From: a candidate division Kazan bacterium
GTDB taxonomy: Bacteria > Patescibacteriota > Kazan-3B-28
Direction: 5' to 3'
DNA: 56,288 nt
Assembly (NCBI GenBank): GCA_003647645.1
Contig: QMNG01000005.1
Location: forward strand, 1-56,288
Shown piece by piece: positions 9,981-19,074 of the stretch. How positions within the stretch are numbered: position 1 is the stretch's first letter; the number at the start of each line of letters is the position of its first letter. Position numbers and translations under genes: made by a program. The notes beneath the pieces are model-generated. The model did not search any database. It worked only from the letters and a program-made list of their open reading frames with translations, and was not told where the DNA came from.

Positions 9981-10643
9981 CTATCTCTTAGAATGGCGTT
10001 GGCGCCATTCTTTTATTTTCTGATGGTTCCCACTCAAAAGCACTTTTGGCACCCTCCGTCCCTCAAACATTTCCGGCCGAGTGTATTGTGGGTATTCCAG
10101 TGTTCGTCCATCTGAGAAACTCTCATCTTTGGGGGACTCTGGATGATGCAAAACCCCCGGCAACAATCGCGCTACCGTTTCCATAATCGTTAACGCTGCT
10201 AGCTCTCCACCCATCAGTACAAAATCACCAACGGAGATCCGCTCATCCACATAGTGTTTCACCCGCTCATCAATCCCCTCATACCTGCCAGAAACGAATA
10301 CTAATTCATCATATCTCGCCAGTCTCCTCGCATCTTTTTGTACAAACCGTTTCCCCCGCGGATCTAGTAAAATGATTCTTTGTTTATCCGCCATAGCTCC
10401 CTTGGTGCGAGCGGACTTCTTTATAGACCTAATCGCCTTCACAATCGGCTCCGGCTTCAGCACTAGTCCGGCTCCGCCACCATAAGGCAAATCATCAACT
10501 GTTTGGTGTCTGTCTTTCGTAAATTTTCTGGGATTGATTGTCTTTAGCCGAACTTGTTTCTTCTTCAAAGCCCGAGACAAAATCCCTTCCTTAAAATAAT
10601 CTTCAATCAGCTGGGGGAAAATTGTAATAACTGTGAATTTCAT
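9981..10643 (-). CDS. trmD: tRNA (guanine-N1)-methyltransferase TrmD
   Basis: MKFTVITIFPQLIEDYFKEGILSRA, FVSGRYEGIDERV, ISVGDFVLMGGELAAL, YPQYTRPEMFEG. Confidence 0.97.
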   Translation of the reverse strand: MKFTVITIFPQLIEDYFKEGILSRALKKKQVRLKTINPRKFTKDRHQTVDDLPYGGGAGLVLKPEPIVKAIRSIKKSARTKGAMADKQRIILLDPRGKRFVQKDARRLARYDELVFVSGRYEGIDERVKHYVDERISVGDFVLMGGELAALTIMETVARLLPGVLHHPESPKDESFSDGRTLEYPQYTRPEMFEGRRVPKVLLSGNHQKIKEWRQRHSKR

Positions 10644-10839
10644 ACATCCATTCTAACATTACTTATAATCCACTCCTAGAGCCACAAATAGCAAGTTAGA
10701 GGCTAAGCCCCTCGACAAGCCCGGGATAAGGCAGATTAGCAGGTAAGATAGATTTCAACGGCCCGCAAATGGGCCGATAGACCCTTACTCTCCATTGAGC
10801 TCTGCTGTACAGCATGAGTGAACAGGGCGTCTTTTGAGT

Positions 10840-10900
10840 GCCACCCGTTTGGACAAGCAAATGGGTGGCAAAAAGAAAACTTTTAATAAAAGTTATCACT
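10840..10900. repeat. Intergenic hairpin repeat, copy 1
   Basis: gccacccgtttg...caaatgggtggc + aaaaagaaaa + cttttaataaaag; second copy at 51958-52026. Confidence 0.7.
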
Positions 10901-10905
10901 ATACA

Positions 10906-10937
10906 AAAAGTCCCGATTTCTCGGGACTTTTCTTTAT
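10906..10937 (-). terminator. Near-symmetric intrinsic terminator after khpA
   Basis: AAAAGTCCCGA tttc TCGGGACTTTT, T-rich on both sides. Confidence 0.8.
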
Positions 10938-10948
10938 TTTCGTTTAAT

Positions 10949-11338
10949 TTATTCCTGATCTATGTCTTTAAGATCGTCTTTGGTAGTTGTCTCAGGAAGA
11001 TCAGCGGCGGCGGGTGCCTCTTCTTTAGCTTCCTCAGCTTTTTCAGCTTCAGCGGCCGGAGCAGCCTCGCTCTTAACACCGCCAGTGCCGCCTTCAGGCT
11101 CAATAATTTTTAGATTAACCCGGGCGTTATTTTGAGCACCGATTACCCGAAGCAAAGTTCTAATAGCTTTTGCGGTCCGTCCGTCCTTACCGATAATCTT
11201 ACCCATATCTTCAGGATCGACTGTGAGCTCAATTAAGACTCCCAACTCGTCAATCTTGCGTTCGACCTTAACTTTATCCGGCTGTTCAACAACAGCTTTC
11301 ACCACGTATTCAACAAACTCTTGATCTTTCTCTGCCAT
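10949..11338 (-). CDS. khpA: KH-domain RNA-binding protein KhpA with acidic/Ala-rich C-terminal tail
   Basis: LVEYVVKAVVEQPDKVKVER-like N-terminus, GKIIGKDGRTAKAIRTLLRVIGA; low-complexity tail. Confidence 0.92.
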   Translation of the reverse strand: MAEKDQEFVEYVVKAVVEQPDKVKVERKIDELGVLIELTVDPEDMGKIIGKDGRTAKAIRTLLRVIGAQNNARVNLKIIEPEGGTGGVKSEAAPAAEAEKAEEAKEEAPAAADLPETTTKDDLKDIDQE

Positions 11339-11371
11339 GGTTCTCCTTAATCGCTTAACTTATATATTATA

Positions 11372-11941
11372 TTATTTGCCTGCTTCACCAGCTTGCTCGC
11401 CCGACTGCTCGTCTGTTGGCGTAGCATCACTGGTATCAGGTTCAATTTTTTTATCACTAGGCGCCGCACTCTCATTTGCTTTCTCATCCTCGGCAGGCTT
11501 ATCAGCGGGCTGTGCCTCTGCCTTTACCTTTTCGGTCGAGGGTTCTTTAACGGGCTCTCCAGCTTTTTTATCATCATCGCCAGATTCTTTTTTGTCTGCC
11601 TGATCAGATTGCCCATCTGCTGGCGCAGCTGCGCTATCAGCGGGCTTTTCCTCTTTGGCTTTTTTCTTGGGTGGCCGGGCAGGACGCTGTTTGACATCTA
11701 AATCAAAACCAGCATACTCATTCAGGAGCCGTGAAATTGTATTTGAGGGCTGTACACCCTTACTCAGCCACGCCTCAATCGCCTCTTTATTTATTGTAAG
11801 AGGATTTTGTTTGACAGTTGGATTATAGTGTCCCACAACTTCAACCACCCTACCTTTTACTGGTTTGCTGTGCTCGGCGACTACCACCCTAAACTTGGGC
11901 TGGTTCCTGCGACCGGTACGAGCTAATCTGATTACTAACAC
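11372..11941 (-). CDS. rpsP: 30S ribosomal protein S16 with about 100-aa low-complexity C-terminal extension
   Basis: MLVIRLARTGRRNQPKFRVVVAEHSKPVKGRVVEVVGHYNP; Ala/Glu/Asp/Lys-rich tail. Confidence 0.95.
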   Translation of the reverse strand: MLVIRLARTGRRNQPKFRVVVAEHSKPVKGRVVEVVGHYNPTVKQNPLTINKEAIEAWLSKGVQPSNTISRLLNEYAGFDLDVKQRPARPPKKKAKEEKPADSAAAPADGQSDQADKKESGDDDKKAGEPVKEPSTEKVKAEAQPADKPAEDEKANESAAPSDKKIEPDTSDATPTDEQSGEQAGEAGK

Positions 11942-12132
11942 TGCAGTTTTAAACTAGATAATCTGTATAAGAATAGTTACAAGCACTAGTTAACTATAAA
12001 ACAGAGAATGTGTCAACCTTGTAGAAGATTTGGGAGAATGGGTAATAATTCGTTATTCGTCATTCTTAATTCAATTTTCCTGTCTAGTATTGCCAAAAAC
12101 CAGCCGCTTACTTATAATTATTCCTGTACACA

Positions 12133-12549
12133 ATGAAGATTGATGTTACAAAATTAGTCCAAAAAGAGATCGGTGCAACAGCAGAATACGATCTCGACGA
12201 ACAGGTTGAGGTACCAGACAAAGGTAATGCTCAGGTATCTGGTCGCGTTACTCTGACCAATTTAGACCAATCTATTCTTGCCCGATTTGAAGCTTTGGCC
12301 AGCCTGAATCTGAATTGCGACAAATGCTTAGAATCATTCCGCTACCAGACCCCGCTAAATTTCGATCGGGAATATCTTAAAACCAAAACCAATGATCCTG
12401 AGGCCTTAACCCTTGATAACAACAGTTTAGATATCGATCCGGCCATCTCTCAAGAAATATTGCTAAACCTGCCTCTCCAGGCGGTTTGCAAACCGGACTG
12501 CAAGGGACTTGACCCTGAAACTGGAAAAAATTTAAATCAGGAAAGTTAG
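12133..12549 (+). CDS. DUF177 (YceD-like) protein
   Basis: Upstream of rpmF; CDKCLESFRYQTPLNF...EYL...CKPDCKGLDPETGKNLN. Confidence 0.85.
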   Translation: MKIDVTKLVQKEIGATAEYDLDEQVEVPDKGNAQVSGRVTLTNLDQSILARFEALASLNLNCDKCLESFRYQTPLNFDREYLKTKTNDPEALTLDNNSLDIDPAISQEILLNLPLQAVCKPDCKGLDPETGKNLNQES

Positions 12550-12663
12550 AGAATAAAAAAAGCAGGAGAGTAATAACAAATAAATGTAACTCTTCGACTA
12601 CGCTCAGAGAATAAAACCATAAAAAGACCATAATTCATTATTCATAATTCGTAATTCAAACTC

Positions 12664-12960
12664 ATGGCGGCGCAACCAAAGAAGAAAATCAGCCGGGTTA
12701 GAGGCAAAACCAGACGAGCTCATCGGCGGGCAGTTTTGCCAAAGTTAGTTGCCTGTGCCAAATGCAAGACGCTTAAGCTACCACACACCATCTGCCCTGA
12801 GTGTGGGCACTACGGCAAGGTTAAAGTTATAAAAACCAAACTTGACAGGAAAATCGATAAAACTTTAAACAAACCCGTCTCGCCTGGTGACAATTCAGGT
12901 AAAACGCCCGTAAAGAATGAAAAAACTCCGAAAAAGACCGATAATGGAAATAGAGTATAA
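12664..12960 (+). CDS. rpmF: 50S ribosomal protein L32
   Basis: MAAQPKKKISRVRGKTRRAHRRA; CAKCKTLKLPHTICPECGHYGK zinc motif; Lys-rich tail. Confidence 0.95.
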   Translation: MAAQPKKKISRVRGKTRRAHRRAVLPKLVACAKCKTLKLPHTICPECGHYGKVKVIKTKLDRKIDKTLNKPVSPGDNSGKTPVKNEKTPKKTDNGNRV

Positions 12961-13016
12961 GGTACAGAAAAAAGAAAAACACCAGATACTAAATACGAGA
13001 TACCAAATACTAACAC

Positions 13017-13529
13017 ATGGCTTCAAACCGACATTTTGCAAGAATCCTCATTATGCAGACACTTTATGAGTGGCAGCAGCGTGAGGGATTAGATTTGAGC
13101 AAAATAATTGAGCGCCACCTCGAAAAACACGATTTTGAAGAAAATAACCTAAAGTTCATTAGAGGTATTATTAAAGGGTTAAAAAAACATTTGGACGAGA
13201 TTGACGAGGTCATTACTGTAGCCGCCCCTGATTGGCCGCTGCCCCAAATCGCTCAGGTTGATTTGGCCACTCTACGACTGGCTATCTACGAGCTTTTATT
13301 TGACGACGATGTCCCGCCCAAGGCAGTAATCAACGAAGCGGTTGAGCTTTCTAAAGCGTTTGGCGGCGAAAACTCCAGCAAGTTCGTAAATGGCGTCCTT
13401 GGCACAGTTTTCAGAACTTCAGATAAATATGATCCCCAAGACGACAAAAAACTCGTCCGCGATGCCAAGGCAAATAAACCGTTAAAAAAAACCGAAAAGA
13501 AGACAGTTAAAAACAGGAAGAAAAAATAA
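13017..13529 (+). CDS. nusB: Transcription antitermination factor NusB
   Basis: RHFARILIMQTLYEWQ, LRLAIYELLFDDDVPPKAVINEAVELSKAFGGENSSKFVNGVLG. Confidence 0.95.
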   Translation: MASNRHFARILIMQTLYEWQQREGLDLSKIIERHLEKHDFEENNLKFIRGIIKGLKKHLDEIDEVITVAAPDWPLPQIAQVDLATLRLAIYELLFDDDVPPKAVINEAVELSKAFGGENSSKFVNGVLGTVFRTSDKYDPQDDKKLVRDAKANKPLKKTEKKTVKNRKKK

Positions 13530-13569
13530 CATACAGTTGTTATTCCGGCCTGCCAACAGACAAACCTAA

Positions 13570-14274
13570 GTGAATAACAGAAAAGATAATATGGATTTTT
13601 CGAAACTGGAAAAAACAATCGGCGTCAAATTCAAAGACAAGAAGCTCTATGAACAGGCGTTTACCCACCGCTCGTACCTGAATGAAAATTCAGAAGTTAA
13701 CGCCCATAACGAGCGGCTTGAATTTTTGGGTGATGCAGTGATAGAACTGGCCGTCACAGATTTTCTGTATAAAAAATACCCCAATAAACCCGAAGGTGAA
13801 CTCACGGCCTTGCGGGCCGCCCTGGTCCGCCGCCACACTTTGGGGGAAATTGGCCAGAAGCTCGGATTCAACGATTACCTGCGGATGAGCAAGGGAGAAT
13901 CCGGCAACACTGCCAAGGCTCGGGCTATCATCCTTAGCAATGCGGTAGAGGCGTTTGTCGGTGCTTTGTATCTTGACCAAGACATTAAAACTACCACTGA
14001 CTTCATCAACAAGTTCATTAATCCTCGTATTAAAGACATTGTTCGATCTGCCTACCACATCGACGCTAAAAGCCATTTTCAGGAAATAATCCAAGAACGC
14101 GACGGCATAACACCGCATTATAAAGTGGAAAAATCATTCGGTCCCGACCACAACAGAACCTTTGAAGTCGGCGTGTACGTCGGTGAAAAACTAGTTGCCA
14201 AAGCTGAGGGATCCAGCAAACACGAGGCAGAAACCAATGCTGCCAGCAAAGCTCTGGCAGAATTAGAAAAATAA
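13570..14274 (+). CDS. rnc: Ribonuclease III (start may be ATG at 13591)
   Basis: HNERLEFLGDAVIELAVTDFLY, NAVEAFVGALYLD, dsRBD with GSSKHEAETNAASKALAEL. Confidence 0.97.
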   Translation: MNNRKDNMDFSKLEKTIGVKFKDKKLYEQAFTHRSYLNENSEVNAHNERLEFLGDAVIELAVTDFLYKKYPNKPEGELTALRAALVRRHTLGEIGQKLGFNDYLRMSKGESGNTAKARAIILSNAVEAFVGALYLDQDIKTTTDFINKFINPRIKDIVRSAYHIDAKSHFQEIIQERDGITPHYKVEKSFGPDHNRTFEVGVYVGEKLVAKAEGSSKHEAETNAASKALAELEK

Positions 14275-14310
14275 TTCATTGGCCAAATAGTATATATTGT
14301 TGACATACGC

Positions 14311-14334
14311 AAATACTCACGGCCGTGAGTATTT
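14311..14334. terminator. 24-bp perfect palindrome downstream of rnc, possible terminator
   Basis: AAATACTCACGGCCGTGAGTATTT followed by TCG. Confidence 0.55.
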
Positions 14335-14364
14335 TCGTAGATTATAGATGTAAAACTTCTAGAG

Positions 14365-14510
14365 TATTCCCTCCACTTGTCGTCAGGCAATCATCGAGCG
14401 TTGAGCTTGAGGGAACTAAATCAAATAAATCTTTCATTCTGGTGTGCTATATGTTTGAATTCTGCTGTACAGCAGAATGAGTTTATAGGTAAACCAGAAG
14501 AAAGATTTAA
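14365..14510 (+). ncRNA. Candidate structured RNA, copy B (strand not certain)
   Basis: TTCCCTC/GAGGGAA; AAATCTTTC...GAAAGATTT plus CTGGT/ACCAG; CTATA/TATAG; hairpin ATTCTGCTGTACAGCAGAAT; loop motifs gtgtg, tgtttga, gttt, ggtaaa shared with 3634-3769. Confidence 0.6.
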
Positions 14511-14550
14511 TTAGATTTATACACAAAAGCGAACGCGTAAAGTTTTGCGC

Positions 14551-14570
14551 CACTTTTTAAAAAGTGGCAA
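14551..14570. repeat. Hairpin GCCACTTTTTAAAAAGTGGC near the nrnA-like 3' end
   Basis: gcgccactttttaaaaagtggcaaag; perfect inverted repeat. Confidence 0.55.
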
Positions 14571-14593
14571 AGAGGGTTCCGCCGGTTGGCGGA

Positions 14594-15547
14594 TTATACC
14601 ACTCGCCAAGCCCCGCCTTGAACCTCAATCCTCGCTGGTAGTGTAAAGCCAGCAGCTTTAATGTGCCCGCCGCCACCCATCGCCTCGGCCAAATTCTTAA
14701 CATTAATATTATTCTGCTCAGTTCTTAAACTGCCTTTGACCACCCCATTTTCACCTTCGGACAGCAATAACGCAAACTTCACATCCGGTATTGTACTCAT
14801 TAAATTGGTTAATCCTTCAAGGTCTGTGGCGGTGGCATTGCAACGCTTAAAATCTTGCACCGAAACATAGGATGTTGCCAGCTTGCGCTTATGGTCATAT
14901 TTCATTTTTTTAAGGGCAGTTCCCCAAAGCTTTAACAATGCCTGGCTTTTTTTGACATATAAACCGCCCCTAATTCCACTAAAATCCGCCCCGCTGGCCA
15001 GTAATTCGGCAGCAGCCTGAAATGTTTCAATACCTGTGTTTGAATGCTGAAAAGAACCGGTATCGAACATGATCCCCGTCAACAAACAGGTGGCCAGTTT
15101 GGAATTAAACTGCAGGCCCCAAGTCTTTATTAATTTCCATAATATCTCTGAAGTGGACGACGCTGATGTATCAATGTAGTGCACCCCGGGCGTTCCGGCT
15201 GATGTAGCGTGATGGTCTATAACTATTAAATTATTCGGCCAATCAATGTTCAGTTCATCGGTTTCAAAAAAATTAGTTCTCGACCAGCCCCCACAATCCA
15301 ACAGCACTACAGTATCAAAGCGCTCCGGCCTAAAGCCGTCTTGTATTAAAAAGAAATAGGGCAGGTAAGACAAATTGGAAGGTATTACCCCGTCCACGGC
15401 CATCTCAACGCTTAACCCCCAATGGTGCACCAATATCTCATACATCCCCAGCATACTGCCCAGGGCATCGGCGTCCGGATTATGGTGCGCTACCAGAAGA
15501 ATCTTTTTCGATTCTATCAGTATCTGTTTGATTTTCATCCCCGTCAT
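14594..15547 (-). CDS. nrnA: DHH/DHHA1 phosphoesterase (NrnA-like oligoribonuclease/pAp phosphatase)
   Basis: LVAHHNPDADALGSM, VLLDCGG, VIDHHATSAG, TGIMFDTGSFQH, GGGGHIKAAGF. Confidence 0.9.
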   Translation of the reverse strand: MTGMKIKQILIESKKILLVAHHNPDADALGSMLGMYEILVHHWGLSVEMAVDGVIPSNLSYLPYFFLIQDGFRPERFDTVVLLDCGGWSRTNFFETDELNIDWPNNLIVIDHHATSAGTPGVHYIDTSASSTSEILWKLIKTWGLQFNSKLATCLLTGIMFDTGSFQHSNTGIETFQAAAELLASGADFSGIRGGLYVKKSQALLKLWGTALKKMKYDHKRKLATSYVSVQDFKRCNATATDLEGLTNLMSTIPDVKFALLLSEGENGVVKGSLRTEQNNINVKNLAEAMGGGGHIKAAGFTLPARIEVQGGAWRVV

Positions 15548-15893
15548 GACTCTTCAGGGTATCAAAAATCCGCTCTAATTTAAATTGCTGTTCAGTGTTT
15601 GACTGCAATAAAGTAATCCGCGGAACTTTGCGAATGCGCATCCGCTTAAATAAAAACTGCTGCAGCTCATGAATATGCTTGGCTACCTTTTTAAACTGAA
15701 TGTTTTCCTCGTTGATATCACCGGGACTAAAACTTAACCATACCTTAGCTGATTTTAAATCCGGCGAAACTATTACTTCGTCCACTAACGCAGTCGCTGA
15801 TATGCCCCAACTTTGCTGACGTTCTAAAAAATACTGGGCGATGGCACTTTGCAACAGTGCTTCCAATTTTGATTTACGAAGATGATTGACCAT
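15480..15893 (-). CDS. rbfA: Ribosome-binding factor A (start taken at MVNHLRKS)
   Basis: MVNHLRKSKLEALLQSAIAQYFLE...VDEVIVSPDLKSAKVWLSF...RIRKVPRITL. Confidence 0.88.
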   Translation of the reverse strand: MVNHLRKSKLEALLQSAIAQYFLERQQSWGISATALVDEVIVSPDLKSAKVWLSFSPGDINEENIQFKKVAKHIHELQQFLFKRMRIRKVPRITLLQSNTEQQFKLERIFDTLKSHDGDENQTDTDRIEKDSSGSAP

Positions 15894-17658
15894 TATCAAT
15901 AGTTGCTTTGCGATGTTCCACTTGAACAAATTCAGCTTTATCTTCTTCTTTGATCTTGGCGCTGATGGCAACCTCAAAACCAAAATTTTCACCCGGAGTT
16001 GCCTTACTTACCTCTTCGGTCAGATGTTTAATGGTTTTAATTTCACCCTCACCAACAATTTCACCATCACGAGTAAAACGCACTAAATTGCCGGGGACAG
16101 CTTTGCCTTTGATTACTTTCATCCCGATAATCTTATCCTTTTTGCCGTCACGAAATATCTTTAAAACAGTAGCACTGCCGACACTAATCTCTACCCGCTC
16201 TGAACCGATCGATTCCAGCAACACTTTTGTGAGATCATCAGTTAGTTCGTAAATAACATCGTAAATGGCTGTTTTGATACCATCTTTTTTAGCCATTGTC
16301 ATGGCACCCGGTGTAATACCAACCTTAAAACCAACCACCAGCGCACTCTCACCCTCAGCACTCAGTACATCCGACTCGTTAATGTCACCCAAGCCATCAG
16401 AAACAACGTTTATCTGACCCTTGTCGGTCTTAATTTTGGCTATCTGATTTTTTATCGCCTCCAAAGAGCCCTGTACATCAGCTTTTAGAACAATCGCAAT
16501 ATTTTGTGCGTGGGCAGCTTTGATTGAAGATGTCAGTTTAGATAAACCGGATGTTTTAACAGACGCTTTGCGAGTAGTCGCCCGCTTGGCCTCCAGCGCC
16601 GCCAAGTTTTTGGCTTCTTTTTCACTTTTAACCACCTTTAATGTCTCGCCAGCACTGGGAGCCGCTGAAAACCCGGTAATCTGTACGGGCATCGACGGTC
16701 CGGCTTCTTTAATCCTTTTACCTGCATAGTTCTCCATGGATTTAACTTTTCCGATATGATAGCCGACCACAAATGGGTCACCAATTTTTAATGTCCCCCT
16801 CTTTATCAACAGGGTTCCCAAAACCCCCACTCTTTTTTCGTGTTTGGTTTCTATAATAATACCGGAAGCCGGCCCCTCAACTTCTGCTTTAAGTTCCTGC
16901 ATATCGGCGGTTAGCAAAATAAGATCTAACAATTCATCAACTCCCTCGCCGGTTTTTGCAGAAACACTAATAATTACGCTCTGACCGCCCCATTTCTCTG
17001 CAACAATTTCATGGGCAGCCAATTCCTGCTCTACCCGTTCTACATTCGCCTCTGGCTTGTCTATTTTAGTAATTGCTACCACCATCGGAACACCTGCAGC
17101 TTTGGCCAACTCGATTGCCTCAATGGTTTGTGGTTTAATCCCTTCATCGGCAGCTACTACCAGAACCACTACATCCGTTACTTTTGTTCCCTGAGCTCGG
17201 ATAGCGCTAAAAGCTTCATGTCCCGGAGTATCCAAAAAGGTAATTTTTCTGTTTTTGTATTCCACCTGATAGGCGCCGATGTGCTGAGTAATACCGCCAC
17301 TCTCGCCGCCGGCTACTTTTGTCTTTCGAATATAATCCAGTAGGGAGGGTTTTCCATGATCAACATGGCCCATCACCGTTACTACAGGAGCACGTGGCTT
17401 TTGGTTTGCAGCCGATACATTCTCGTCATCATTGCCATTGTAAGTCCCCGCTTCTTTCTCTGCCTGGATAACCTCAAAGCCAAAATCGTCAGCCACAACC
17501 GCCGCAGTCTCAAAATCAATATTGTCATTGATCGATGCCAAAACACCATCTTTCAACAGCTCTTTGATCACCTCGGTGACCGGCACACCAAAAGATTCTG
17601 CCAGTTCCTTGACAGTCAAAATTTCCGGTAAAACTATTTGTTTTTTTTCATTTTCCAT
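15874..17658 (-). CDS. infB: Translation initiation factor IF-2 (P-loop reads GHVDHGKP)
   Basis: PVVTVMGHVDHGKPSLLDYIRKTKVAGGESGGITQHIGAYQV, FLDTPGHEAFSAIRAQG, AITKIDKPEAN. Confidence 0.97.
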   Translation of the reverse strand: MENEKKQIVLPEILTVKELAESFGVPVTEVIKELLKDGVLASINDNIDFETAAVVADDFGFEVIQAEKEAGTYNGNDDENVSAANQKPRAPVVTVMGHVDHGKPSLLDYIRKTKVAGGESGGITQHIGAYQVEYKNRKITFLDTPGHEAFSAIRAQGTKVTDVVVLVVAADEGIKPQTIEAIELAKAAGVPMVVAITKIDKPEANVERVEQELAAHEIVAEKWGGQSVIISVSAKTGEGVDELLDLILLTADMQELKAEVEGPASGIIIETKHEKRVGVLGTLLIKRGTLKIGDPFVVGYHIGKVKSMENYAGKRIKEAGPSMPVQITGFSAAPSAGETLKVVKSEKEAKNLAALEAKRATTRKASVKTSGLSKLTSSIKAAHAQNIAIVLKADVQGSLEAIKNQIAKIKTDKGQINVVSDGLGDINESDVLSAEGESALVVGFKVGITPGAMTMAKKDGIKTAIYDVIYELTDDLTKVLLESIGSERVEISVGSATVLKIFRDGKKDKIIGMKVIKGKAVPGNLVRFTRDGEIVGEGEIKTIKHLTEEVSKATPGENFGFEVAISAKIKEEDKAEFVQVEHRKATIDNGQSSS

Positions 17659-17748
17659 ATGCACCACTAAAGTTAGGGGAGAAAAAAAATTAAGACTACA
17701 AATAATCATTTTGCAGCCTCATATTGCTCGTCTTATCAGAAAAAATAT

Positions 17749-19074
17749 TTACTTTTTCATACTCGCAATAATTTTGGCTGCTGACACCTTTCCAATGCCG
17801 GGGATACTTTCAAGTTCCGCCTCGGTTTTTTTACTCAAATCTTCAACCGAGTTAATACCAGCTTCCCGCAACTTCTTAACCACACCCGCCGACAAGCCCA
17901 ACTGGTCAAGGCTATTTTTCACCCCGACTGGTGGAACTTTAACAACAGGCGCACCGCTAACCACCATAGTCGGCTTGGTCAGAGCTTTTAAGCTCAACCC
18001 CAAACGATGACTATCCGGTCCTAAATCGATAACCTTTACTTTCAGTCTATCACCCTCCTTCACAACTGTTCCGGGGTCGGTGATATGCTCATGAGCCAGC
18101 TCGGAGATATGAATTAAGCCATCCACCTTTTCATTTACTTTTACAAACACACCGAACGGCATAATTTGCGTGACCAGACCTTCAACCTCTTGGCCGACCT
18201 TAAAGTCTTTTATCACTTCCAGCCAAGGATCGGATTCCAGCCGCTTCATACTTAAAGAAATTTTATCGTCATCAATGCCGATAACTTGCACTTTGACAGT
18301 GGCTCCAACTTTGGCGAAATCACCGGGATGATTTACTTTGTCCCAGCTAATTTCTGAAATATGGACCAAACCTTCCAACTGACCTAGCGATACAAAGATG
18401 CCAAAATCCACAATGCCGCTTACTTTGCCCTCGATAACATCGCCAACTTTAATGCCGGAAACCAGCTTGTCGAACTCCTCCCGGCGGGCAGTCCGCTCGG
18501 AAAATATTAATTTATTGATATTTTTGTCTAAATCCAAAATCTTCACTGTCATAGTTTTGCCCTCAAACTCAGCCAATCGGGCTAAAATCTCGTCTCTGTC
18601 GCTGCCGACGCGGGGATAGTGCTCAGGGGCCAATTGGGAAACAGGCAGAAATCCCCTCAGTCCGTCTGCCTCGACGATCAGTCCGCCCCGGTTAGCTTCA
18701 ACTACTTTGACATCAAAAATCTCATCCTTGGCTTTGCGAGCTTCCAATGCCTCCCAGCCCTGATTTTGCAGAGCATCGCGGATACTCAACACCATAAAGC
18801 CTTCCTCGCTCTCAGGAATCAACACCGAAGCTGTAATTTGATCACCCACCTTAAAATCTGGAGCCACAATGCCTTCTTCAGCCAGCTCACGATTGCTGAT
18901 AATGCCGATAAACCGGCCGTCATCAATGTCCAGCCATATACGGTTGTTGGTAATTGCCGTAACTGTGCCAGTTACCAAATCTGACTCCTTATAAATACGC
19001 AAATCACCGCCCTTGCTTTCAAGGATTTCAGCGAATGGATGTTTTGATTTGGTTTTTGTTGCCATAGCAATCAT
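17749..19074 (-). CDS. S1-domain protein (ribosomal protein S1-like) with C-terminal helix-hairpin-helix region
   Basis: Repeated S1 motifs (GIFVSLGQLEGLVHISEISWDKV, GVFVKVNEKVDGLIHISELAHEHI); C-terminus SVEDLSKKTEAELESIPGIGKVSAAKIIASMKK. Confidence 0.9.
   Translation of the reverse strand: MIAMATKTKSKHPFAEILESKGGDLRIYKESDLVTGTVTAITNNRIWLDIDDGRFIGIISNRELAEEGIVAPDFKVGDQITASVLIPESEEGFMVLSIRDALQNQGWEALEARKAKDEIFDVKVVEANRGGLIVEADGLRGFLPVSQLAPEHYPRVGSDRDEILARLAEFEGKTMTVKILDLDKNINKLIFSERTARREEFDKLVSGIKVGDVIEGKVSGIVDFGIFVSLGQLEGLVHISEISWDKVNHPGDFAKVGATVKVQVIGIDDDKISLSMKRLESDPWLEVIKDFKVGQEVEGLVTQIMPFGVFVKVNEKVDGLIHISELAHEHITDPGTVVKEGDRLKVKVIDLGPDSHRLGLSLKALTKPTMVVSGAPVVKVPPVGVKNSLDQLGLSAGVVKKLREAGINSVEDLSKKTEAELESIPGIGKVSAAKIIASMKK

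Noticed and set aside
17060-17080. IF2 G4 motif TKID instead of NKID
   Set aside because: T at this position occurs in translational GTPases, so this alone is not unusual.
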